Assembly (NCBI GenBank): GCA_002424525.1
Contig: DIKJ01000047.1
Span: forward strand, 26,375-39,302
Length of the DNA: 12,928 bases
Reading direction: 5' to 3'
DNA from: Bacteroidales bacterium UBA5621
Lineage (GTDB): Bacteria > Bacteroidota > Bacteroidia > Bacteroidales > VadinHA17
Shown here: piece after piece, positions 1 through 7,204 of the stretch
Numbering within the stretch: position 1 is the first letter of the stretch
Layout of the letters: every line of letters starts with the position of its first letter
Made by a program: the position numbers and the translations under genes
Notes under the pieces: model-generated
What the model saw: only the letters and a program-made list of their open reading frames with translations
What the model was told of the DNA's origin: nothing
The model's database searches: none

Positions 1-2046
1 GGTTTTCATCAGCGGTATCCTGTTCTGTCCCGTAATTACAATGAGGCAGGAATCGTCAGAGATCCCTGGCAGTTCAAGAACTACTGATCCTGAAGGGCCG
101 GCAAATGAAGCATCCCACAGAGTGCCGCGGCGTGAAACGGCAACGTATGCAAATGGCGGTACAGTAAGGGAAAAGGAGGTTATTCCATTTGGAAGATTAT
201 CCGGCAGGTCTATGTCAAAATGATCCGGCTGACCTGTGTAAGGGATCAGACTGGGATCACCCAGAAGGGTATATGTTTCCCAGTAGTATTTCTTCCGGAA
301 ACTTGAACTTGCACTTACCGCAAGGTTCCCGGCATAATTGACCTGTCCCATTGTTATGTACCAGTCTGATGGCAGCTCCCCGTGAGTGTGGAAGAGCCTG
401 TCATAAGCTCCCAGTCCCGTCTCTGAGTATTTTGGTTCTGCATTCGGCGCCCCCGTGCCGACGGCCCAGTAGAAATCCTCATCCCAGTAGGAATCGTTTG
501 AACACCCGATAAATCCGATCGCTCCTTTGTCTATAGCCGTTACCATCCTGTTGCCGAAAGAGGTCGAGTCATTGAACGAAGCCGTCCTGCAGGCGTTACT
601 TATCACAAACGGGTACATGTTTTTGTTCCCGAATCTGGGTATATCCGTACCCAAAATATTAAGATGCAACCATCCGGTTTTGTCGCCGTGACCTGAATAA
701 TTAAGGAATGAAATGCCATTCTTTATAAGCCTCATTATTGAGTCTTTCTTCGTGTAAGATTCAGGATAGTAGAAATGGTAATTTTTAATTTTGTTTTCAG
801 CATTCAGATAATTCGTAACTGCATAATTTATCTGGCCGTTCATGTAATTTGCATATACCGCATCCCTGCCTGCTGTAGCAAGAGCCCTGGTATAAAACTT
901 GTTGGTATCGGCAAATTCAAACTTCTCGTACTGGATGATCTTCCGGATAACCGATTTCAGCTGTGTGGTATCAGTAACCGGAAGTCTTCCTATAAAAATA
1001 TCGGGAATATAATCCCCGTTGCCATCGAATTCACCATAATAAAGGTCTGTAACATCAGTGCTGCTCGACAGGGGAATTTTCGTAATATCACCGATTATGA
1101 GAAGATACTCCGGACTCGGCTCAATATCCTTGTAGGAATTGTAGATCTTGCTCAGGGTATCTTTCAGTTCAGTGTATGTATTACCTGCAAGTCCGGGTCC
1201 TCTGTACAATACATTCAGCCTGAAACCTTTCTGTGTTTTCCACTTCAGGAAGGGATCCAGGTGTTTTTTGAAGATCGTATCGGTGAGAATGATCATTTTA
1301 ACGGGCTGATCTGAGTATCCTGTTATAACTTCATCAGGTCTGTAATTAAGTACACCCTTGGCAAGAGAAGCACCAAAAAGTGCTGATTCTGAAGAAATTG
1401 ACTTAACTGCATTTCCCGGGGCCTGTGGGAATGATACTTCGATCTTCATTGACGTTATAACCTCGAGCTGGTTTGTGCGTGGATCATACCGGACAGGTGA
1501 GACGACAATATTGGCCAGTTGCCTGCCTCTCAGTTTGCCCAGCATTTCAATTGTCACCGTATCGGCGCCAATCAGACTACGGGAGGCGTAGAGGTTCCTG
1601 TCAATAGTAAATTCAGGTCTCCTCTGCTGTACTGCTTTTGTCATACCCTCCTGAACCGGGTAAAGCAAGCCTCTTATTCCTTTACCTGATGGTTTAACTT
1701 TTGAGGAACTTACATCTGTAATCTTAACTGTGTAATTGCCACCTTCGGGTATAGTTATTATCCTGCTGAAAACAGGAAGCTCAGGTTTTCCGGCTGTGGA
1801 GACTGGTGTGTGACCCGGTACTGCAATACGGTACCAGGAGCCATGTTCATTATTCAGACTCTCGATGTTAAGCTCTGAAATTGAGTAGTTTATGATTAGT
1901 GACTGGTTGCCGGAAACGATAAAATCCTCCTTATGGTCACTTTTGAAGGAGTATCTGTGGCCTTTCAGTGTCTGCCCCTCTGCTGAAACATAGGTGAGCA
2001 GAATTGCGCTAAATAGAAGAAAAATCCTCTTTTTCCCTGAAAACAT
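1..2046 (-). CDS. Gingipain-like secreted C25 cysteine peptidase, 3' end missing
   Basis: The frame is open for 682 codons from ATG at 2046 to the left edge, so only the N-terminal part is present. Residues 1-25 form a signal peptide: basic MFSGKKR, a hydrophobic core, then VSAEGQT. Residues about 60-230 resemble the C25 propeptide, with STAGKPELPVFSR and an IPEGG segment followed by a YPVQEG stretch. The catalytic domain spans about 250-605. It contains the DGNGDYIPDIFIGRLP block at 341-356, the catalytic histidine in NYSGHGDKTGW (His453), the catalytic cysteine in SNACRTASF (Cys486) and the family motif LLGDPSLIPY (GDPS at 596-599). A beta-rich, Ig-like segment seems to begin after that. 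Family members are exported and often end in a type IX secretion C-terminal domain; that end lies outside the window, so surface delivery is inferred. PorU sortase is also a C25 protein, but the short N-terminus with a classic propeptide fits a secreted protease better. No frameshift is seen. Confidence 0.9.
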   Translation of the reverse strand, partial: MFSGKKRIFLLFSAILLTYVSAEGQTLKGHRYSFKSDHKEDFIVSGNQSLIINYSISELNIESLNNEHGSWYRIAVPGHTPVSTAGKPELPVFSRIITIPEGGNYTVKITDVSSSKVKPSGKGIRGLLYPVQEGMTKAVQQRRPEFTIDRNLYASRSLIGADTVTIEMLGKLRGRQLANIVVSPVRYDPRTNQLEVITSMKIEVSFPQAPGNAVKSISSESALFGASLAKGVLNYRPDEVITGYSDQPVKMIILTDTIFKKHLDPFLKWKTQKGFRLNVLYRGPGLAGNTYTELKDTLSKIYNSYKDIEPSPEYLLIIGDITKIPLSSSTDVTDLYYGEFDGNGDYIPDIFIGRLPVTDTTQLKSVIRKIIQYEKFEFADTNKFYTRALATAGRDAVYANYMNGQINYAVTNYLNAENKIKNYHFYYPESYTKKDSIMRLIKNGISFLNYSGHGDKTGWLHLNILGTDIPRFGNKNMYPFVISNACRTASFNDSTSFGNRMVTAIDKGAIGFIGCSNDSYWDEDFYWAVGTGAPNAEPKYSETGLGAYDRLFHTHGELPSDWYITMGQVNYAGNLAVSASSSFRKKYYWETYTLLGDPSLIPYTGQPDHFDIDLPDNLPNGITSFSLTVPPFAYVAVSRRGTLWDASFAGPSGSVVLELPGISDDSCLIVITGQNRIPLMKT

Positions 2047-2106
2047 CAACGTTATTTAACCCTGTAACCCAAATTCCGGAGGAAAGTTATTCAAAAAAAA
2101 CCAATA

Positions 2107-2137
2107 CAAGGATAAGGATTACGCTTAAATTGAACAA
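2107..2137 (-). promoter_or_regulatory. Candidate Bacteroidota-type promoter for the C25 peptidase
   Basis: Reading the minus strand, TTG (2137-2135) is followed by exactly 20 bases and then TATCCTTG (2114-2107). This is one mismatch from the -7 consensus TAnnTTTG, with the usual spacing to the -33 TTG. It would give a leader of roughly 50 bases before the ATG at 2046. A weaker alternative, CATCTTTG, lies a little further upstream. This rests on sequence pattern only. Confidence 0.45.
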
Positions 2138-2224
2138 ATTCAGCGCAAAGATGATATTAAACATATTTTAGGATTTATTAACAGTGAACCGGGTTGCCTG
2201 AATCGTGCAATGAACAAAAATTCG

Positions 2225-2232
2225 TATCTTGC
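2225..2232 (+). promoter_or_regulatory. Possible -7 box upstream of the MBL/AKR genes
   Basis: TATCTTGC, preceded by AAAATTCG, resembles the Bacteroidota -7 box TAnnTTTG with the last two positions off. No good -33 TTG is found at 19-21 bases upstream, so support is weak. If used, transcription would begin near 2238. That would rule out the TTG at 2229 as a start codon and favour the GTG at 2277 or the ATG at 2313. The rest of 2047-2276 shows no other gene, only an A-rich run near 2093-2100. Confidence 0.3.
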
Positions 2233-2276
2233 AATCTGTGAATTTATTAACACAAGAACACCTTCTCTTTCTGGTT

Positions 2277-3005
2277 GTGAGGAATCTATTGTTAACCATA
2301 ATTATTACTGCAATGAGCACACCGGTTTTTTCCCGGAACACCCCGGATACCGACAGGATAGCTACTTCGGCCGGGAATGTGGAGATGTTTTTTATCGGAC
2401 ACGGTTCGTTGATGTTCAAAGTGAACAATTATGTTATTCATATCGATCCGGTAAGAAGTATGGGGGATTATGAAAATCTCCCCAAAGCGGACCTGATTCT
2501 TGTTACACACGATCATTATGATCATCTTGACAGGGAACTTATTGAAGATCTCAGAAAGCCGAACACTCTTTTGTTCTCCAACCAGAGCTCTGCGGAAGCT
2601 GTTTCGTGGGCACAGGCAATGAAGGGAGGCGACCGGAAGACGGTAAGTGACTTTACTGTTGAAGCGGTTCCTGCCTACAACATAAAACACGAGCGTGCCA
2701 AAGGCCAGCCGTTCCATCCCAAAGGGATTGGTATCGGATTTGTTCTTTCGATAGGGGATAAGCGGTTTTATATCGCGGGAGATACAGAAAACATACCTGA
2801 GATGAAAACACTGAAAAACATCGATGTAGCATTTCTGCCGATGAACCTGCCCTACACCATGACACCGGAAATGGTTGCGGATGCAGCAAGCGCGTTCAAT
2901 CCTAAAATTTTGTACCCCTATCATTACGGGGAAACAGATACCGGCAAGTTACAGGAATTGCTTAAACATACTGATATAGAAATTCGGATAAGAAAATTAA
3001 ACTAA
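2277..3005 (+). CDS. Exported metallo-beta-lactamase-fold metal-dependent hydrolase
   Basis: This is an MBL-fold hydrolase of the UPF0173/UlaG-like type. It carries the zinc motif HDHYDH (coded at about 2508-2525), an early FIGHGSLMF strand, the HPKGIGIGF histidine, the metal-ligand AGDTENIPE and a final YPYHYGETD histidine. Substrate is unknown. The start is uncertain. The open frame reaches back to a TTG at 2229. The GTG at 2277 gives MRNLLLTIIITAMSTPVFS, a good signal peptide. The ATG at 2313 would give a cytosolic protein of about 230 residues. I chose 2277 because related proteins commonly carry signal peptides and because a possible promoter overlaps 2229. The protein is about 242 residues from GTG. 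The stop lies 11 bases before the AKR gene, so the two are probably co-transcribed. The fold call is firm; the periplasmic location is inferred. Confidence 0.85.
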   Translation: MRNLLLTIIITAMSTPVFSRNTPDTDRIATSAGNVEMFFIGHGSLMFKVNNYVIHIDPVRSMGDYENLPKADLILVTHDHYDHLDRELIEDLRKPNTLLFSNQSSAEAVSWAQAMKGGDRKTVSDFTVEAVPAYNIKHERAKGQPFHPKGIGIGFVLSIGDKRFYIAGDTENIPEMKTLKNIDVAFLPMNLPYTMTPEMVADAASAFNPKILYPYHYGETDTGKLQELLKHTDIEIRIRKLN

Positions 3006-3016
3006 ATCGAATATTT

Positions 3017-4183
3017 ATGAAAAGTCTGAACAGAAGAAAATTCATCACTGCCGGTATAACAGGGGCGGCAGGAATAGCACTTGCTCCTGCGCTGGCAACA
3101 GCAGCCCCTTTATCACAGGAGAAGAATATCACTTTCAGGACACTGGGGAAAACCGGTCTTAAAGTGCCTGTGGTCAGTTTTGGTGTGATGCGTGCTGATA
3201 ACCCCGGCCTCTGCAAGGCAGCTTTTGAGAATGGGATCACCCTCTTTGATACGGCTTTTGGTTACCAGAACGGGAACAACGAGACAATGCTGGGTAATCT
3301 TTTTAAAGATTATCCGAGAGACTCGTTCCTGCTTGCTACCAAGATTCCGCCGGCTGGCACGGACAAGGAAGGTAAGCCCGGACCGCAGACAACTGCCGAG
3401 GATTTTCTTTCGAAATTCAACACAAGCCTTGAAAGACTTCAGATGAGCTATGTCGATATCCTGTATGTGCATGGAATAAGCAGTCGTGAAATGCTTGAGC
3501 ACAAACCTGTTCTGAATGCAGTTGACAGGCTTAAGAAGGAAGGCAAGATCAGATTCGTGGGATTCTCTACCCACAGGAACGAAGCAATGGTAATTGATCA
3601 TGCAGCCTCGATGAATGTCTATGACGTAATACTAACATCCTATAATTTCAGGCACGGAAGCCTTTCCGAACTTACCAGTGCAATTAAAAAGGCCTCTGCA
3701 GCTGGCATCGGTATGGTTGCCATGAAAACTATGGCAGGAGGGAAAAACGTAAATACTTCAGCCGCACTCAAATGGGCAATATCCAACCCTGACATACATA
3801 CCACGATCCCGGGAATGACAACTTTCGACGAACTCAATATAAACCTGAAAGTACTGGCCGATGTAAGTATGACTGACCAGGAGAAAAACGACCTGGTTGC
3901 CATGAACTCCGAACCAGGGCTCTTCTGTGCAGGATGTAATCAGTGCACTGCCGTATGTCCGAGAAACCTTCCCATACCCGATCTTATGCGGGCTTACATG
4001 TATGCCTACGGTTATCCGAACCCGGCCCTTGCACAATCTCTTCTCGGCGAGTTGGGAACAGGCGATAATCCATGCGGGGATTGCAGAGAATGCACCGTTG
4101 TTTGTGCGCGCGATTTTAAAGTCAGGGAAAAGATTGCTGATATTTCAAGACTCGTAAACGTTCCGGCAGAATTCCTTGCCTGA
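3017..4183 (+). CDS. Tat-exported aldo/keto reductase with C-terminal ferredoxin-like 4Fe-4S domain
   Basis: This 388-residue protein has three parts. Residues 1-30 look like a twin-arginine signal: LNRRKFI, then a hydrophobic GITGAAGIALAPALATA. Residues 38-295 are an aldo/keto reductase barrel. It starts at RTLGKTGLKVPVVSFG. The expected catalytic set is Asp78 and Tyr83 in FDTAFGYQNG, Lys109 in ATKIP and His152 in YVHG. A late TTIPGMTTFDELNINL segment normally contacts the cofactor phosphate. Residues 304-314 (CxxCxxCxxxCP) and 353-363 (CxxCxxCxxxC) could each hold a 4Fe-4S cluster. Folded export by Tat would suit a protein that acquires its cofactors in the cytoplasm. NADPH is not expected in the periplasm, so the electron donor may reach the barrel through the clusters; this is inference. 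It sits 11 bases after the MBL hydrolase gene. Substrate is unknown. Confidence 0.9.
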   Translation: MKSLNRRKFITAGITGAAGIALAPALATAAPLSQEKNITFRTLGKTGLKVPVVSFGVMRADNPGLCKAAFENGITLFDTAFGYQNGNNETMLGNLFKDYPRDSFLLATKIPPAGTDKEGKPGPQTTAEDFLSKFNTSLERLQMSYVDILYVHGISSREMLEHKPVLNAVDRLKKEGKIRFVGFSTHRNEAMVIDHAASMNVYDVILTSYNFRHGSLSELTSAIKKASAAGIGMVAMKTMAGGKNVNTSAALKWAISNPDIHTTIPGMTTFDELNINLKVLADVSMTDQEKNDLVAMNSEPGLFCAGCNQCTAVCPRNLPIPDLMRAYMYAYGYPNPALAQSLLGELGTGDNPCGDCRECTVVCARDFKVREKIADISRLVNVPAEFLA

Positions 4184-4238
4184 ACTAATTTATGTTAAAT
4201 AATCTAAGGTGTTAGTTACTATCTATAAATCAGAAGTT

Positions 4239-4269
4239 AACCAGCAACAAGGAACCAGCAACTAGCAAC
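4239..4269 (+). repeat. Short direct repeats of AACCAGCAAC
   Basis: AACCAGCAAC occurs at 4239-4248 and again at 4253-4262 (period 14), followed by a partial CTAGCAAC copy at 4262-4269. The same 10-mer recurs at 11926-11935 in another intergenic region. It lies in the 109-base gap between the AKR and DUF6599-like genes, which shows no clear promoter or terminator. Function is unknown. Confidence 0.55.
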
Positions 4270-4292
4270 TTTAGTTAAATAATCAGTATAAA

Positions 4293-5138
4293 ATGAAGAT
4301 AAGGTTTTTTTTGGTTCTTTTGATCAGCCTGCTGACAGTCAGATCATACTGCCAGGACTTTCCTTTCCCTCCGCTTAAAGGTTTTAAAACAGTGACGGAT
4401 TACCCGGTCTATGTGCCTGATAATCTCTGGGACTTTATTAACGGCGCTGCTGATAATTATCTCGCATACGACTTTGTCGACTTGCATGTTGCAGAGTATA
4501 AGAAGGGCAGGGAAGTCATAAAGCTTGAGGTTTACAGACATGAGGACAACACAATGGCATTCGGGATCTATTCCTCCGAAAGGTCTCCTTCGTTTAACTT
4601 CCGGAAAATTGGCGCCCAGGGATATATCATCGATGGTGCGATCAATTTCTTTAAAGGAAATTATTATGTCAAGATAAGGACCTACTCGAAGAAGCCAAAA
4701 ACCCTTCAGGCTGCTGAATCACTGGCATACAGAACTGCTGAACTACTTCAGGGAACATCAGAATTGCCTGCAGTTCTGTCTCTGTTCCCTGCCGAAGGAA
4801 AAAAGGAGAACGAAGAGACCTATATTAACATAAGCGTGCTTGGCCATAACTTCCTGAACGGAGCCTTCAGGGCTTTATATCAGAGCGGGTCCGATAACTT
4901 TTCGGTCTTTATCTTCCCGACCGGTTCTACCGCTGAAACAGGTAAGACCGTGGCTTCCTACCTTGCATCCGCAGGGATGGATTCGGATGACCAGGCTGAA
5001 GGCAGATACGCTTTTACCGATGGTTATAACGGGAATATCTTCCTTGCCTGGAAAGACGACAGAGTAGTATTAATATCTGGCCTGGCAAAAGACCAGTCCG
5101 GGATTGCAGATAAATACATCTCCGGAATATTGAAATAG
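4293..5138 (+). CDS. Exported DUF6599-like protein of unknown function
   Basis: The protein is 281 residues. It starts with a signal peptide (MKIRFFLVLLISLLTVRSYCQ), with likely cleavage near Cys20/Gln21. There is no lipobox, because position -3 is Arg. The core block VPDNLWDFINGAADNYLAYDF (41-61), then AEYKKGREVIKLEVYRH and AFGIYSSERS (89-98), resembles my memory of the DUF6599 family, whose members carry an L/YxxINGxAxxYxxYxF signature. No catalytic motif, metal site or membrane segment beyond the signal is visible. It is on the same strand as the AKR gene with a 109-base gap, so it may be read from that transcript or from its own promoter. It ends 59 bases from the convergent thrH; that gap shows no hairpin followed by a T-run. 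Assignment to the family was made without a profile search. No function is claimed. Confidence 0.75.
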   Translation: MKIRFFLVLLISLLTVRSYCQDFPFPPLKGFKTVTDYPVYVPDNLWDFINGAADNYLAYDFVDLHVAEYKKGREVIKLEVYRHEDNTMAFGIYSSERSPSFNFRKIGAQGYIIDGAINFFKGNYYVKIRTYSKKPKTLQAAESLAYRTAELLQGTSELPAVLSLFPAEGKKENEETYINISVLGHNFLNGAFRALYQSGSDNFSVFIFPTGSTAETGKTVASYLASAGMDSDDQAEGRYAFTDGYNGNIFLAWKDDRVVLISGLAKDQSGIADKYISGILK

Positions 5139-5197
5139 GGTTTGTAAATGCTCTGAAACGGACAGGGATATCCTGAGGAGATCTGACCCCGGCTGGT

Positions 5198-5806
5198 TTA
5201 GTCCTCCTCGAGATATTCTGATACAATCTTCTTAAGGCTCAGATAGGAATTTACTACCATCAGATCAGGGTTGTCATCGATAACATTCTGTGGAGGATTG
5301 AATAGTATGCCGACTTCAGCTTTCCTCAGCATTGTAACATCGTTATATGAGTCGCCAATTGCGATTACCTGGTAATTAAGACTTTGCAGGGCCTCAACAA
5401 CTTTCATCTTGGCTTCGGGCTGTCTCAGATGAAAATCTGTTATATAACCCTCCTTGTTTATTGTCAGGTGATGACAGAAAAGAAACGGCCATCCCATCTT
5501 CTCAAGAAGCGGATCTGCAAACTCCCTGAAAGTATCGGAAACAACGAGCAGCTGAGCCCGCTTATGGAGCCAGTTTAAAAAATCGAGAGCTCCCGGCATC
5601 AGTTCCAGCAGAGAGATAACCTTCTGAATATCGTTGATGGTGATGCCATGCTGATGAAGTATCTCCAGCCTGCGCTTCATAAGTGCATTATAATCGTCAA
5701 TGTCGCGGGTGGTAAGCTTTAATTCATCTATCCCGGTCCATCTCGCAACATTTATCCAGACTTCCGGTACCAGCACACCTTCAAGATCAGAGCAAACAAT
5801 ATACAT
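5198..5806 (-). CDS. thrH: ThrH: phosphoserine phosphatase / homoserine phosphotransferase (HAD superfamily)
   Basis: This 202-residue HAD protein is very like Pseudomonas aeruginosa ThrH (about 205 residues) along its whole length. Motif I is CSDLEGVLVPE, with nucleophile Asp7 and Glu9 in place of the usual second Asp; this DxE is typical of ThrH. It is followed by TTRDIDDYNALMKRRLEIL. Motif II is VVSDTF (Ser90), the motif III lysine is near Lys133, and motif IV is GDSYND (151-156). Known ThrH dephosphorylates phosphoserine and can transfer that phosphate to homoserine. The gene is the last of a thrA-thrC-thrH run, 14 bases after the thrC stop. No separate homoserine kinase is seen. This suggests it either makes phosphohomoserine or supplies serine phosphatase activity; the sequence cannot say which. 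It acts in the cytosol. The ATG at 5806 aligns with the family N-terminus. Confidence 0.92.
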   Translation of the reverse strand: MYIVCSDLEGVLVPEVWINVARWTGIDELKLTTRDIDDYNALMKRRLEILHQHGITINDIQKVISLLELMPGALDFLNWLHKRAQLLVVSDTFREFADPLLEKMGWPFLFCHHLTINKEGYITDFHLRQPEAKMKVVEALQSLNYQVIAIGDSYNDVTMLRKAEVGILFNPPQNVIDDNPDLMVVNSYLSLKKIVSEYLEED

Positions 5807-5820
5807 ATATTCAGTTTTTA

Positions 5821-7194
5821 TTATTTGTAATTCTTCCTGAGAAAATCCCTAAAGATATCATAATTATTATCGAACGACAGAAAATCTTCCGTCTCACCTT
5901 CAACTTTACTCAGCGATTCAGGAAATGGAGGTGTCGCACCAAGCAGTCTGCTGATCTCCTGGTGGAATTTTGCCGGATGGGCTGTTTCTAGTGCGATACA
6001 GATCCTGTTTTCAGGTTCTGAAAGTTTGCACTGATGCAGGTATTTCTGCAAGCCCTTCCAGGCCACAGCTCCATGAGGCTCCAGAAGCAGACCAGACTGC
6101 CTGTGGCACTCCCTGATCGTCTCACGTGTTTCGGTGTCAGAAACGCCCGTGGCGAAAATATCCTCACGCATCTTTGTAAGATCGGGTGTCCTGACAATGT
6201 TACCGGCTTCGTCCATTACACCCCCGTAGAGAGCCACCAATCGTGGCAGATTACCGGGATGGCCGACATTCATTGCACTCGAGATACAATCTATCGATGG
6301 ACTGATCTTCCTGTATATGCCTGTCTCCAGATAGACAGGAACCTCATCATTGCTGTTTGTGGCAACCACAAACTTTCGGACCGGGAGTCCCATTTTCCGC
6401 GCCAGCAGGCCCCCCATAAGATTGCCGAAATTGCCGGAAGGGACGCTGAAAACAACAGGATCATCCTGTTTTCCCGAAACCCTTGACCATGCATAAAAGT
6501 AATAGATTATCTGGGGAAGCAGTCTCCCGATGTTAATCGAATTGGCAGATGACAGATTAATATCTGCAAGAAGAGGGTCCGTGAACGCTTTCTTTACCAG
6601 CCGCTGGCAATCATCGAACTTGCCATTAACAGCGATGACCCGGATGTTATCGCGAAGAGTTGTCATCTGTTTCCTCTGAAGCGATGTTACCTCGTTTGCC
6701 GGAAAAAGAATGATCACGCGGATATTGTCAAGCCCGTGAAAAGCATTTGCTACGGCACTTCCTGTGTCACCCGAAGTTGCGGTGAGGATGGTGAGATTCC
6801 TCTTATCGCCTGCAAGGAAATACTGCATCATTCTTCCCATCATGCGCGCGGCAAAATCCTTGAACGACGCAGTCGGCCCCCGGTCGAGACGCATAACATA
6901 TAACCGGTTATAAACTCTTTCTATGGGGATCTCAAAATTATAGGCATCAGCACACATCGCTTCCAGGCGAGTGGGCTCAATCTCATTCCCGGTAAACTTC
7001 TCAAGAACACTGGCTGCAATCTCGTGATATTCTTTCGCGGGAAACAGATCAGGTTCTCCGGCCTTAAAAACGGGTATGGTTGAAGGCATGTAAAGACCGC
7101 CATCAGGAGCAAGGCCGTTCAGCAATGCCTCCCTGAAACTTGTTTCTGGAGATCTGAGATTTGTTGAATGGAAAAGAAGCCTGTCCTGCACCAT
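5821..7194 (-). CDS. thrC: Threonine synthase
   Basis: The 457-residue protein is a PLP enzyme converting O-phosphohomoserine to threonine in the cytosol. The N-terminus has the threonine synthase block FREALLNGLAPDGGLYMP (20-37). The PLP-binding lysine is Lys112 in GPTASFKDFAAR. The phosphate-binding and glycine-rich loops are TATSGDTGSAVANA (138-151) and PSGNFGNLMGG (252-262). LEPHGAVAW lies in the C-terminal third. Length and motif order fit the full-length bacterial class without truncation. The ATG at 7194 lies 10 bases after the thrA stop, and thrH follows 14 bases downstream, so the three are very probably one transcript. No ribosome binding site is evident, as is usual in Bacteroidota. 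Confidence 0.96.
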   Translation of the reverse strand: MVQDRLLFHSTNLRSPETSFREALLNGLAPDGGLYMPSTIPVFKAGEPDLFPAKEYHEIAASVLEKFTGNEIEPTRLEAMCADAYNFEIPIERVYNRLYVMRLDRGPTASFKDFAARMMGRMMQYFLAGDKRNLTILTATSGDTGSAVANAFHGLDNIRVIILFPANEVTSLQRKQMTTLRDNIRVIAVNGKFDDCQRLVKKAFTDPLLADINLSSANSINIGRLLPQIIYYFYAWSRVSGKQDDPVVFSVPSGNFGNLMGGLLARKMGLPVRKFVVATNSNDEVPVYLETGIYRKISPSIDCISSAMNVGHPGNLPRLVALYGGVMDEAGNIVRTPDLTKMREDIFATGVSDTETRETIRECHRQSGLLLEPHGAVAWKGLQKYLHQCKLSEPENRICIALETAHPAKFHQEISRLLGATPPFPESLSKVEGETEDFLSFDNNYDIFRDFLRKNYK

Positions 7195-7204
7195 CAGAAT
7201 TATT

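Noticed and set aside
775..1314. Open frame of 179 codons on the plus strand inside the C25 peptidase
   Set aside because: It lies antisense to a gene with clear catalytic motifs, and its translation shows no recognisable domain.
2292..2924. Open frame of 210 codons on the minus strand
   Set aside because: It is antisense to the MBL hydrolase, whose zinc motifs are intact; no domain is recognisable in the reverse reading.
3113..3601. Open frame of 162 codons on the minus strand
   Set aside because: It is antisense to the AKR barrel, which carries the full catalytic set; a compositional shadow.
5139..5197. Bidirectional terminator between the convergent DUF6599-like gene and thrH
   Set aside because: Only a small CAGG/CCTG stem and a loose GAGGA/TCCTC pairing are visible, with no T-run on either side.
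6034..6486. Open frame of 150 codons on the plus strand
   Set aside because: It is antisense to thrC, with no domain of its own.
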